Source: JANQMY01 sp965228775 (GTDB lineage Bacteria; Pseudomonadota; Alphaproteobacteria; JANQMY01). From it: 64,000 bases of DNA. Shown in pieces: positions 52,498 to 61,323 of the stretch (position 1 is its first letter; the number at the start of each line of letters is the position of its first letter). Both the position numbers and the translations under genes were made by a program. The stretch covers positions 2,108,001-2,172,000 of the forward strand of contig OZ245840.1 in the NCBI GenBank assembly GCA_965228775.1. The letters are read 5' to 3'. The notes beneath the pieces were generated by a model. That model was given only the letters and a program-made list of their open reading frames with translations, made no database searches and had not been told where the DNA came from.

Positions 52498-53706
52498 CTA
52501 TCTGAGAAGCGAGACAGTTGGCGCATCGCCGGATTCTGTCACCGGCCGCACGCGCAAACCAGGGATCACCCGGTGAATTCCTGTTTTCATCACCAGCTCA
52601 CCTTCTTCGAAGGTCCCCCGCACGTATGCGCGATCAATTTCCGCATACAGAATGTCAATAGGGCGCAGTTCCAGAATGTGGCTGCCATCCTCTTGGGGAA
52701 CAACCGCATAAGCATTCCAAAGACCGCGCCGGCCTTCGGTAAGAGCCGTCAAAGGCAACCAGAACCCGCGCCCTGGCGTTTCGCGTTCGAGCACAAGCCG
52801 CGCAATGGTACCGTCCTTTAGCCATGCCGGCTTCTCCGCAACACCAAATATGGCGGTCACTGTCCGCGTGGAATCAGCTATTTGGTCCACAATGCGTAAG
52901 AGACGCACCACTAAGTCCGACCGGCGCGTGGTCGCCGTGTATGTTTCACCCACAACCAAGTCACCAGCTGCCGATTCCGGCAAGCCAACCCGCATTTCCA
53001 GACGCCCATTTTCCACAATTTCGAGAACGGCCTGCCCAGGCTGCACGACTGTGCCTTCATCCACATATTTGACGGTGATAGCCCCACCGAATGGTGCTTT
53101 TAACTCTGACAGATCTATCCGAACCGAATTGGCTTCAAGCTGTGCTTGCGCTTGTGCGAGATTTGCTTTGGCGGCATCGAGTTGGGCGGCAAGCGATTGG
53201 GTACGAAACGCCGCTTCGTCGTAACTCTGGCGCGACGTGTTGTTGTTCTTCACCAGCTGTTCGCGGCGCTTTTCGGTGCGCTTTGCCAGTTCCAGTTCCG
53301 CTTCAAGCTGAACGATCTGAGCTTCCGCACTTCTCAGCCGCGCTTCGATCTCCAGCCGCTCAGCCTGCAACGCGCGTTGGTCGAGGCGTGCCAAAACGGC
53401 TCCCTGTTCGACCTCTAGGCCTTCCTCAACCACAATCTCCGCAAGCAGACCACCTCGCTCAAAGCCAAGTTGACTGCTTCGCGCGCCACTTATTTTCCCC
53501 GCATAGGACTCTTTGGCTGTGTAGCTTTCTTTATACTGAATGGTATCCACAAGGACGGGAAGCACCGTATCGGCGCCGCCTTCCTTTGCAGCATTTGCCG
53601 CCGGAACGAACCAAGCTGCGCGCTCCCCACTAATGGGCGGCGCAACGCTAATCATTGGCAAAATTGCCAGAACCAAAACTATCTTGACTACCGCTCTCAA
53701 CGTCAT
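52498..53706 (-). CDS. RND periplasmic adaptor (membrane fusion protein)
   Basis: 402 residues from ATG 53706, which opens a signal peptide; longer in-frame readings to 53970 cover the promoter region. Biotinyl-lipoyl halves (LGFERGGLLAEIVVEEGLEVEQGAVLARLD, and ELKAPFGGAITVKYVDEGTVVQPGQAVLEI) flank a long alpha-hairpin (residues ~130-215), followed by beta-barrel and membrane-proximal domains. Joins the permease to an outer-membrane TolC-type channel not encoded here. Confidence 0.92.
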   Translation of the reverse strand: MTLRAVVKIVLVLAILPMISVAPPISGERAAWFVPAANAAKEGGADTVLPVLVDTIQYKESYTAKESYAGKISGARSSQLGFERGGLLAEIVVEEGLEVEQGAVLARLDQRALQAERLEIEARLRSAEAQIVQLEAELELAKRTEKRREQLVKNNNTSRQSYDEAAFRTQSLAAQLDAAKANLAQAQAQLEANSVRIDLSELKAPFGGAITVKYVDEGTVVQPGQAVLEIVENGRLEMRVGLPESAAGDLVVGETYTATTRRSDLVVRLLRIVDQIADSTRTVTAIFGVAEKPAWLKDGTIARLVLERETPGRGFWLPLTALTEGRRGLWNAYAVVPQEDGSHILELRPIDILYAEIDRAYVRGTFEEGELVMKTGIHRVIPGLRVRPVTESGDAPTVSLLR

Positions 53707-54026
53707 CGCCCCAACTACTCGAAAACTACTCTTTGCTACGCACCCAATTTCCCCTTGGATCAAATATCTGGCGACAAACTTAACATCGTCAAGATTGGCG
53801 GCCCGAACCTGCCACGTCTGAGGCCCCGAAGATCTATAACACCCTGTATTTAAAACACTTTTCGGATCGTGCATTTTTGCACGCCCCGAGGAAAAAATGC
53901 CGATAACGTTGGATTTGAAGGACCAGCCGCTTGATCCCTCCGGTTCAGCGTGGGACAATTGCGCGGGCATCCGGGAAGTGACGATGATGTAAAAAGTAGT
54001 GCATCTAGAAAGAGGCGCGAAGAACC
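53707..54026. promoter_or_regulatory. Divergent region of the efflux operon
   Basis: About 320 bases. It contains a possible 31-codon ORF (see below). Upstream of the adaptor no TetR-type regulator gene is present, so regulation of the pump is not evident here. Confidence 0.3.
53897..53992 (+). CDS. Weak candidate 31-residue ORF
   Basis: ATG 53897 with CCGAGGAAAA upstream; reads MPITLDLKDQPLDPSGSAWD and continues 11 residues to TAA 53990. The ribosome site is decent, but the peptide resembles nothing I know and could be chance. Confidence 0.2.
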   Translation: MPITLDLKDQPLDPSGSAWDNCAGIREVTMM

Positions 54027-54875
54027 TTGGCCCAACCCCCCAAATTCAAATGGACTCCCGTTCCGAACGCAACGGATGCGGAAATTGCTGACGCACGCGT
54101 TGCAGCTCATTATGCCGTTCAGTGGCTCGGCCGTTTCGGGAGAGCCTTCGGCAAGCCGGTTGCGGACGACAGCCACACAAGTCTCAGATGGGATTTAGAG
54201 ACTGGGGCATTTGCCAACGGAGATTCCGAGCGTGGTTTGTCCCTTTCCCTAAACACCCTCTCCTTCTCGATACATTCACGCGGTGCCCGGCAAAGCTCGT
54301 TCCCAATTGACGGGCGAACCGATAAAGATGTGCGCGCCTGGCTCGGCGAAGAGGCAAAACAATTGGGCCTTGATCCCTCTGCGCTTGATGCACCGCTTCC
54401 CTATGAAATGCCGGGCAGTTCGCTGGCCAATGGCAGCGCATATGATATCTCTGCTATGGCCAACGGAATAAGCTTTCTGGAAACACTCTACAGCAACGCG
54501 GCTCAGCTCTTGAAAGCGGTCAAAGACGCTGATGACAGGGCGCTTCCCATTCGCTGCTGGCCACATCATTTCGACATCGCGACGCTCATCGCTGTGGAGG
54601 AACAAACCAGCGAGAATTCCAGGTCAATCGGTGTCGGAATGTCTCCGGGCGACGATAATTACCCGACACCATATTTGTACATCACCCCATGGCCTTATCC
54701 GGATGCACAAAAGCTGACTGCTTTGCCAGCGCCAGGTCATTGGCATACGGATGGGTGGATAGGTGCCATTCTAAAGATTCAAGATCTGACATCGACGAAC
54801 GACGCAAACAACGCTGTCTCGTCCTTTGTTTCAGCAGCCTTGTCGCAGGCGAATGCCCTGCTTGACGGCGCATAG
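54027..54875 (+). CDS. Conserved hypothetical protein
   Basis: 282 residues from TTG 54027 behind AGAGGCG; the next ATG in frame is far inside. Soluble, with LPIRCWPHHFDIATLI and YLYITPWPYP motifs that hint at a DUF5996-like family (recalled, uncertain). His/Asp of WPHHFD suggest a metal or active site. The 33-base gap to ribB could make them one operon. Confidence 0.6.
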   Translation: MAQPPKFKWTPVPNATDAEIADARVAAHYAVQWLGRFGRAFGKPVADDSHTSLRWDLETGAFANGDSERGLSLSLNTLSFSIHSRGARQSSFPIDGRTDKDVRAWLGEEAKQLGLDPSALDAPLPYEMPGSSLANGSAYDISAMANGISFLETLYSNAAQLLKAVKDADDRALPIRCWPHHFDIATLIAVEEQTSENSRSIGVGMSPGDDNYPTPYLYITPWPYPDAQKLTALPAPGHWHTDGWIGAILKIQDLTSTNDANNAVSSFVSAALSQANALLDGA

Positions 54876-54907
54876 AAGATTTCACAACAGCAAAAAAGGA
54901 CTACCCC

Positions 54908-56047
54908 ATGGAAGATACAAAACAGAGAACCGAACAACCGGTCGTGCTTGATTCCGTCGAAGAAGCCATTAAAGATTTTGCGGACGGCAAAATCGTGGTC
55001 GTTGTCGATGACGACGACCGGGAAAACGAAGGTGACCTAATTATGGCGGCCTCCAAGGCAACGCCCGAACAGGTCGCTTTCATCATTCGCCATACCAGCG
55101 GCATTCTGTGTACTCCGATTACAGCTGGTGAAGCACAACGGCTCCGACTTAACCCGATGGTGCACCACAATGATGCCCCTCTGTCGACCGCCTTCACCGT
55201 TTCAGTGGATTACCGTCAGGGACTGACAACGGGCATCTCTGCTGACGAGCGTTCCAATACGGTGCGGGCGTTAGCCAATGGAAATACCGGTGCAGATGAT
55301 TTTGTCCGCCCAGGTCACATTTTCCCACTCATTGGCAAAGAGGGGGGCGTTCTTGTCCGCTCCGGACACACGGAAGCAGCCATCGATATGGCCCGGCTAG
55401 CCGGCCTCCCGCCAGCCGGCCTCTTGGCGGAACTGGTCAATGACGATGGGTCCGTAAAACGCTTGCCGGAGCTGATTCCATTCGCCCACGAACACAATCT
55501 CAAAATCATCTCCATTGCCGACTTAATCGCCTATCGCCAGCGCAGCGAAAAATTGGTCGAGCGGCGTGGCGAATTCGAGATCGAAACCGATGTGGGCCCC
55601 GCCAAAGCCATCGCATTTCGCACACCGTTCGACACAGTCGACCATTTGGCCGTCATGATCGGTGCTGTCGGCGACGGTGAGGAAGTGCCCGTCCGTATCC
55701 ACCGCGAGCGCATTATCTATGATGTGTTCGGCCCGTCGAACCGGCGGGAAAAAAGCCTTATCGCCCGCGCATTACGGCGTTTCCAGGCGGAAGGCAAAGG
55801 CGTGCTTGTCTATCTGCGCGACGGTTCCGCTGGCGTCCCGGCGGCAAAGCTCGATAACACCGGCGAAGCAGCTCAAGAAGAGAAGCGCAAAGAGCAGTGG
55901 AAGGATGTGGGCATCGGCGCACAGATTCTTCGTGATCTGGGCGTCCACTCAATTCGATTGCTTGAAACCCGTCACCGTCACTATGTGGGTCTTTCCGGTT
56001 TCGGCATCGACATCAAGGCCACCGAAATCATCGATCAAAAAAACTAA
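54908..56047 (+). CDS. ribB: 3,4-dihydroxy-2-butanone-4-phosphate synthase with a degenerate GTP cyclohydrolase II-like domain (RibBX type)
   Basis: 379 residues. N-terminal RibB domain: VVVVDDDDRENEGDLIMAA, HTSGILCTPI, STAFTVSVD, TTGISADERSNT, RPGHIFPL, GGVLVRSGHTEAAIDMARLAG - complete. The C-terminal half has the GCHII outline (VPVRIHRERIIYDVFG, GIGAQILRDLGVHSIRLLE), but the zinc motif (Cys...Cys-Asp-Cys) reads RERIIYDVFGPSNRRE with no Cys, and the Arg of RGQEGRGIG is lost. So it should make DHBP from ribulose-5-phosphate but not hydrolyse GTP. Converges with the kinase, stops overlapping by 4 bases. Confidence 0.9.
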   Translation: MEDTKQRTEQPVVLDSVEEAIKDFADGKIVVVVDDDDRENEGDLIMAASKATPEQVAFIIRHTSGILCTPITAGEAQRLRLNPMVHHNDAPLSTAFTVSVDYRQGLTTGISADERSNTVRALANGNTGADDFVRPGHIFPLIGKEGGVLVRSGHTEAAIDMARLAGLPPAGLLAELVNDDGSVKRLPELIPFAHEHNLKIISIADLIAYRQRSEKLVERRGEFEIETDVGPAKAIAFRTPFDTVDHLAVMIGAVGDGEEVPVRIHRERIIYDVFGPSNRREKSLIARALRRFQAEGKGVLVYLRDGSAGVPAAKLDNTGEAAQEEKRKEQWKDVGIGAQILRDLGVHSIRLLETRHRHYVGLSGFGIDIKATEIIDQKN

Positions 56048-57450
56048 ACATGTTCAGCCGGAAGGCGGACCTTGGCTTCAAGACCGCCTTCCGGCCGATT
56101 TGACAATGTCAAATCCCCGCCATGCGATTGAACGATTGAGCGGGCGATGGACAATCCCAGACCAACATTTCCGCTTTCCGTATTTCGGGCTTCGTCCAAG
56201 CGCTCAAACGGCTTGAATACTCTTTCCAATTTTTCTTCCGGAATTCCGGGACCATTGTCGCTGACAAGAATAAGAATATCCGTCTCACGTTCTTTAACCG
56301 ACACGGCTGCCTTGCTTCCGTAGCACAAAGCGTTCTCCAGCAAATTCATCAGAACCCGTTTCAAACCGCTCGGCCGGCACGGGTAAATCAGACGGGCAGG
56401 AACCTCCCATGTGATATCCTTGCCCATATCTCGAAAATCTTCGCAGATACTGCCGATCAATGCGCTGAGGTCCACGCGGCTCGTTTCTTCCGAAACTCTC
56501 TCATCGCGGATAAAACTGAGTGTTGCGTCTGTCATGGCCGCCATCGTATCGAGCGTCTCCAGCATGCGGTCGCGGTTTTCACCTTCTTCCAACATTTCTG
56601 CTCTCAGGCGCAACGCTGTGATCGGCGTTCTCAAATCATGAGAGATAGCGGCCAGCATGCGTGTGCGGTCGTCAACGAATCGGCTCAACCTTTGTTGCAT
56701 GGCGTTGAATGCCCGCGTCGTCACGCGCACCTCTCGCGGCCCATGTTCCGGCACAGCCCCCACGGATTCCCCCCGGCCCAGCCGATCCGCCGCCGTCGCT
56801 AAAGCAGACAAAGGCCGGGTGACGCGGCTGATCAAAAGAAGCAGCAATCCAACAATACTGACAAAGAGGATGCCCAATGACATCAATGGTTGCCACCCAA
56901 CCGGCGGATTGGTGGGCAATTGAAGCGCTGCCCCATTGAGCCAGACACCCTCAGCGATCGGGACAGACACTGTCAAAACAGGTTCCAACTGAGGGCGATC
57001 CGACGGCGGGCGAAACGTTCCGTCGCGCGCCCCTGGTGGCCGCCCACCTGGTGCGTTGCGCCAACGATCCGGGGGCAGCACACCCGCCCCTCTTTGAAAG
57101 AGGATACCTTGAGCCAGATCAGGGTAACGCTCGTTCAAGGCGCGAAGAAGCCGGTCCCGCCGCGGCAAAGCCTCAGGTTTTAGAACCGCTGCTTGACCGG
57201 AGACCCAATATCTCCAACGACGGCTTGAGCTTACACGGATGATTTGACGATGCACTATTCTGTCCGTCGCCTGCAGCGTCCGGGCAATCGTCACCGTACG
57301 GAACACGGCCTGATAAATACCTGCATCCTGCAGGGCTAGTCGGCGCTCGTTAAAAAACAAATAGAAACTGACAGTCAGAGAAAAGATGATGGCACCGACC
57401 ACCACGACAACAAGCTGCACCGCTAGCGGCCGAGAAAACAACCACTTCAT
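56044..57450 (-). CDS. Membrane sensor histidine kinase
   Basis: 468 residues from ATG 57450, which overlaps the regulator stop (ATGA). TM1 ~8-32 and TM2 ~190-208 enclose a periplasmic sensor segment that is Arg/Pro-rich. HAMP follows, then phospho-acceptor His271 in AAISHDLRTPITALR, the N box LLENALCYGSKA, and ATP-lid glycines SDNGPGIPEE, GNVGLGLSIA. EnvZ/RstB-like architecture. Partner of the preceding regulator. Confidence 0.93.
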   Translation of the reverse strand: MKWLFSRPLAVQLVVVVVGAIIFSLTVSFYLFFNERRLALQDAGIYQAVFRTVTIARTLQATDRIVHRQIIRVSSSRRWRYWVSGQAAVLKPEALPRRDRLLRALNERYPDLAQGILFQRGAGVLPPDRWRNAPGGRPPGARDGTFRPPSDRPQLEPVLTVSVPIAEGVWLNGAALQLPTNPPVGWQPLMSLGILFVSIVGLLLLLISRVTRPLSALATAADRLGRGESVGAVPEHGPREVRVTTRAFNAMQQRLSRFVDDRTRMLAAISHDLRTPITALRLRAEMLEEGENRDRMLETLDTMAAMTDATLSFIRDERVSEETSRVDLSALIGSICEDFRDMGKDITWEVPARLIYPCRPSGLKRVLMNLLENALCYGSKAAVSVKERETDILILVSDNGPGIPEEKLERVFKPFERLDEARNTESGNVGLGLSIARSIVQSHGGDLTLSNRPEGGLEAKVRLPAEHV

Positions 57451-58169
57451 GCGCGGTCCACTTTCGCTACAAATTGGTAACCGCCGCCCCACACTGTCTT
57501 GATGATGGTGGGTTTTTTGGGATCAATCTCTATCTTCTTCCGAAGACGGCTGATCTGATTGTCGATACTCCTGTCGAATACATTTGGCGCCCGCCCACGC
57601 GTAATATCAAGCAGCTGGTCGCGGCTGAGAACCACGTTTGGGCGCGTTACGAATGCTTCCAACATCAAAAACTCACCAGTGCTCAAAGGAACAACGACGC
57701 CTTCTTCGTCAACCAGCTCACGTTGCGCCACATTGAACTTCCAACGCTCAAACTGAACGTGCTCTTGCGGCGCCATTTGTGCGGCCGATTTCGGCATGCT
57801 CTGGGCGCGCCGCAAAACGGATTTAATGCGCGCAAGCAGTTCCCGCGGATTGAATGGCTTTGTGACATAGTCATCCGCGCCCACTTCCAATCCGACGATG
57901 CGGTCCGTTTCCTCCGCCATCGCCGTGAGCATGATGGTCGGAATGTCCTCTGTTTCGCGGATATGCCGGCATAAGGAAATGCCATCTTCACCCGGCATCA
58001 TCACATCCAAGACCACAAGGTCGATGGCACTGTTCGCAAGGGCCCGGCGCGCAGCAGGCACCCCGTCGGCCACACTTGCGCGCATACCGTTCTTTGTCAG
58101 GTATTTGGCGAGCAAATCCCGAATTTCCTTGTGGTCGTCAACGACCAAAATGTGTGGTGTCGAATCCAT
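57447..58169 (-). CDS. OmpR-family response regulator
   Basis: 240 residues from ATG 58169; the longer reading to 58247 would cover the divergent promoter. Receiver with acidic pocket ILVVDDHKE, phospho-acceptor Asp55 (VVLDVMMPG), Lys of DDYVTKPFNPREL, and a C-terminal winged helix (RDQLLDITRGRAPNVFDRSIDNQISRLRKKI). Divergent from the EF-hand gene with direct repeats between, so that gene is a likely target. Confidence 0.93.
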   Translation of the reverse strand: MDSTPHILVVDDHKEIRDLLAKYLTKNGMRASVADGVPAARRALANSAIDLVVLDVMMPGEDGISLCRHIRETEDIPTIMLTAMAEETDRIVGLEVGADDYVTKPFNPRELLARIKSVLRRAQSMPKSAAQMAPQEHVQFERWKFNVAQRELVDEEGVVVPLSTGEFLMLEAFVTRPNVVLSRDQLLDITRGRAPNVFDRSIDNQISRLRKKIEIDPKKPTIIKTVWGGGYQFVAKVDRA

Positions 58170-58235
58170 GCGTTCTCTATTTGCTGCTCCTTTGGCAAAC
58201 CATATGAGGATTGTACAAACACGGTCTGAACAAAA

Positions 58236-58253
58236 ATGTATCAACATGTATCA
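58236..58253. promoter_or_regulatory. ATGTATCA direct repeat, candidate response-regulator site
   Basis: ATGTATCA at 58236-58243 and 58246-58253, offset by exactly 10 bases (one helical turn), which is the arrangement bound by OmpR/PhoB-family dimers. Between the divergent regulator and EF-hand genes. Confidence 0.5.
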
Positions 58254-58362
58254 GAGGGCAACAGCGCCATACTTTGTGACCAAACAGCGGGTTTGCCGAC
58301 GCACTTTCGCGACAATTGATCCCTATCTCCTTGTCTCAAGACATAGAAAGGAAAGGTCAGTC

Positions 58363-58806
58363 ATGAAAAACCTTACGAAAGCCATATTGGTCTCCGGCGC
58401 AGCTCTTACGCTTGCAGCTCCCTATGCGGTCAATGCCATGACGTCACACGGCGGTAAGGGCGGTAAGTTCGGTGAAATGTTCATTGAACGTATGGATATC
58501 AATGGCGACGGTGCGGTAACACAAGCGGAAATCGACTCGAAGCGCACTGAGAAGTTTAACGAATTCGACGCCAACAATGACGGGCAGCTCTCCGCCGAAG
58601 AGTTTCAGGCATTGCAAGAAGAACGCAGGCGCGAACGGCAAAACGCAAAATTCCAGAAGATGGACGAAGACGGCAGTTCCACCATATCGGCGGAAGAGTT
58701 TGCGAGCCGAAGTAGCAAGATGTTCGATCGATTTGACAAAAACGAAGACGGCAAATTGACAGCAGACGAACTACCGGCGCGTGGAAAGGGCAAACAGCCG
58801 AACTAA
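58363..58806 (+). CDS. Exported EF-hand calcium-binding protein
   Basis: 147 residues from ATG 58363, with AGGAAAGG upstream and a signal peptide (cleavage near VNA). Four EF-hand loops in series: DINGDGAVTQAE, DANNDGQLSAEE, DEDGSSTISAEE, DKNEDGKLTADE. Each has the Asp-Asn/Asp-Asp-Gly spacing and final Glu. Periplasmic Ca2+ binding or sensing; Gly/Lys-rich linker after the signal. Likely controlled by the divergent two-component system. Confidence 0.9.
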   Translation: MKNLTKAILVSGAALTLAAPYAVNAMTSHGGKGGKFGEMFIERMDINGDGAVTQAEIDSKRTEKFNEFDANNDGQLSAEEFQALQEERRRERQNAKFQKMDEDGSSTISAEEFASRSSKMFDRFDKNEDGKLTADELPARGKGKQPN

Positions 58807-58879
58807 GGCCGTTCTGATTTTGATTGCACTGTAAAACGTCTCCAACCTTTTAGCTTTGCACGTTTCCGCCAATAGATTT

Positions 58880-59016
58880 GGGCGATGAACCGGAACCTCC
58901 CCATCCGGCTAAGCGGGACAGAATACCTCCCCGGAAATGTCAAAGTGCACCCCCGCAGGGATAACTCTCCGTCCCTGCCCCACCGATGCCCCTGGTTACT
59001 CAGCGCCGGGGGCATC
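58880..59016 (+). ncRNA. Series of short hairpins with CU-rich loops (possible sRNA or 3'UTR structure)
   Basis: CCGGA...TCCGG (near 58891-58909), GCAGGGA...TCCCTGC (58955-58978) and GATGCCCC...GGGGCATC (58985-59016), with repeated ACCTCCCC in unpaired parts. It lies between convergent genes. CU-rich loops that can pair with Shine-Dalgarno sequences are a feature of some alphaproteobacterial sRNAs; no promoter or T-run was identified. Confidence 0.25.
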
Positions 59017-59043
59017 ACCCATTGTAAGTGGGCCGGGGCTGCA

Positions 59044-61275
59044 CTAAGCGGCGGAAACAGAGACAGGAATGCCATTCAGAATTGCGTTGCCCGACAGCGG
59101 GTCGATCACACTATCATCCGCAAGCAGATTACTGTTAACACCTGGCTGCGCAGAAGCAACGCTGAGATTTGATCCCTGCTGATTGTGCCCGAATCCATGC
59201 GGAATACAAATGACGCCCCGCATGATGTCCTCCGTACGTTCCGCGACCACCTCGACCGCCCCGCTCTTGCCTTGCACGGATGCCATCGCCCCATCATTTA
59301 GCCCCAGACGATCCGCATCCTCCGGGTGAATTTGCATCGTGCACTTGGCAGGGCCTTTCGCGAGCAATGGCAGATTGTGTAGCCACGAATTGTTGGTACG
59401 CACATCACGCCGTCCGATCAGCATGAATGTCGTCACATCTTTCCGATCAAGACCGGCTTTGAGGCGTGGCAAGTCGGACAATATTTCCGGCGGCGCCATT
59501 TCGATCTTACCACTAGGCGTCCGAAGCGCCTCTGGCATGCGCGGTTCGAGCGGACCGAAATCAATACCGTTTGGCGTTTCGATCAGTTTCTGCAGTGTCA
59601 GTCCATCTGGGTTGCTGCCAAAGCCATCGCCATAGGGACCGACACGCAAAGCCAAATCCACCTGCCGGTCGGGACCAATGCCCGTAAGACTTTCGTAGAT
59701 CTCATCTTCGTCACGCTCGAAAATCGGGCTTCCTTCTTTGCCTGTCATGGACTTGATGCGTCCACGAATGATTTGATCGTCCAGCTGGCGTGGCGGCAGC
59801 GTCTGACCCGAGACAATCGCGGCAAGCTTCAACAGAACTTCCCACTCACCGGGACGTTCCCCCTCAAGCGGAAACAGCGCTGGCGAGAAACGCGCTGCGT
59901 TACGAATGGCAAATTGATGGAAACCAATATCAAAGTGAGATTCTTCAAGGGGCGACGTGCCGGGCAGAATGACATCCGCATGCCGCGATGTTTCATTGAG
60001 GTAAATATCAATGCTGACCATGAAATCGAGAGATCCGAAGGCGCGGCTAATGCGCGTTCCGTTCGGGGCGCTCAAAGCAGGATTTCCCGCAATGGTGAAC
60101 AACGCCCGAATTTGCTGAGCCCCGGGTGTTTCGATTTCTTCCGCAAGGCAAACGGCAGGCAATTCGCCAAGAATTTCCGAAGCTCCGCGTACACGAGACT
60201 GCCACCGCCCGATACGGGTGCCATGACCAATCCCTGGCGTTCCGGTGGAATTTGCTTGCAAGGCCGGTGCCTTTGGGAACATCACACCGCCCGGCTTGTC
60301 CAGGTTCCCGCCAAGAATGTTCACCACATCCACAAGCCACGACGCCAGTGTCCCGAACTCTTGCGTGCTGGTGCCCATGCGGCCATAAACTGCCGCGGCT
60401 TCAGTGCGCGCAATGTCACGCGCCAGCTCACGGATCGTATTCGACGGGATCTGCGTGATGTCAGCGACCGCTTCGGGCGTGTATCCCTCTACCGCCTGCT
60501 TGGCTTCAGTCAGCCCACTGACCACAGGTTCGACACTTCCCAAGGAAACAAGATCTTCCTCAATCAGGGTATGCGCAATGGCCGCCAGAAGATAAGCATC
60601 CGTGCCGGGCCGAATGGCGATGTGCTGGTCAGCAATCTTCGCGGTCTGAGATTTCTTAGGATCAATGACGATCAATCGGCCGCCGCGTTTTTGAAGCGCT
60701 TTCACACGCCCCCTAAAATCGGGAACCGTCCACAGGCTGCCATTGGATGCCATGGGGTTGGCGCCCAACACCACCAAAAGATCCGAACGGTCGATATCCG
60801 GAACCGCGCAGGTGAGGAAGCTTCCATACATAAGCGCATTGGACACTTGCTTAGGCATTTGGTCGAGCGTGCTGGCTGAATAGAGGTTCTTACTGGCCAA
60901 CGCTTTTAGAAACACTGGAATGTAAAGCTGCAAGGCAACTTTGTGCGCGGACGGGTTCCCCAGATAGGTGGCAACTGCTTCGCGCCCATGTTCTTGGATA
61001 ATGGGTGTGATGCGTTTTTCGATCTCCGCAAAGGCCTCGCCCCAGGTGGCTTCCACCAATTCGCCGCCACGGCGTATTAAGGGCGTCCGCAGGCGGTCCG
61101 GATCCGCATCGAGCTCCCTCAAGGCCACGCCTTTCGGACAGACGAACCCTTTGCTGAAAACGTCATCGGGATTGCCACGAATATCACCAACAACGCGCCC
61201 TTCGGTTTGAATCGTGAGACCACATGTGGCTTCACAAATGGGGCAAATTCGATGTTTCGTTTCCGATCCGGTCAT
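59044..61275 (-). CDS. Molybdopterin-dependent oxidoreductase of the formate dehydrogenase/nitrate reductase type
   Basis: 743 residues from ATG 61275 with AGGGA upstream (a second ATG at 61293 has a poor site). N-terminal [4Fe-4S] motif CPICEATCGL ... FVCPKG, then MoCo domains with GANPMASNGSLW, RGGRLIVIDPKKSQTAKIADQHI, and a C-terminal dinucleotide-binding barrel (GRRDVRTNNSWLHN, HPEDADRLGLNDGAMASV). No Tat signal, so cytoplasmic. No partner subunits are adjacent; substrate unknown. Confidence 0.9.
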   Translation of the reverse strand: MTGSETKHRICPICEATCGLTIQTEGRVVGDIRGNPDDVFSKGFVCPKGVALRELDADPDRLRTPLIRRGGELVEATWGEAFAEIEKRITPIIQEHGREAVATYLGNPSAHKVALQLYIPVFLKALASKNLYSASTLDQMPKQVSNALMYGSFLTCAVPDIDRSDLLVVLGANPMASNGSLWTVPDFRGRVKALQKRGGRLIVIDPKKSQTAKIADQHIAIRPGTDAYLLAAIAHTLIEEDLVSLGSVEPVVSGLTEAKQAVEGYTPEAVADITQIPSNTIRELARDIARTEAAAVYGRMGTSTQEFGTLASWLVDVVNILGGNLDKPGGVMFPKAPALQANSTGTPGIGHGTRIGRWQSRVRGASEILGELPAVCLAEEIETPGAQQIRALFTIAGNPALSAPNGTRISRAFGSLDFMVSIDIYLNETSRHADVILPGTSPLEESHFDIGFHQFAIRNAARFSPALFPLEGERPGEWEVLLKLAAIVSGQTLPPRQLDDQIIRGRIKSMTGKEGSPIFERDEDEIYESLTGIGPDRQVDLALRVGPYGDGFGSNPDGLTLQKLIETPNGIDFGPLEPRMPEALRTPSGKIEMAPPEILSDLPRLKAGLDRKDVTTFMLIGRRDVRTNNSWLHNLPLLAKGPAKCTMQIHPEDADRLGLNDGAMASVQGKSGAVEVVAERTEDIMRGVICIPHGFGHNQQGSNLSVASAQPGVNSNLLADDSVIDPLSGNAILNGIPVSVSAA

Positions 61276-61323
61276 GACGTTTCCCTTGGTCATCTTAATT
61301 CCACGCGCGGAACCGAGCGGCTC

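Noticed and set aside
57898..58362. 155-residue N-terminal extension of the EF-hand protein
   Set aside because: It is antisense to the response regulator start and promoter. The signal peptide begins at ATG 58363.
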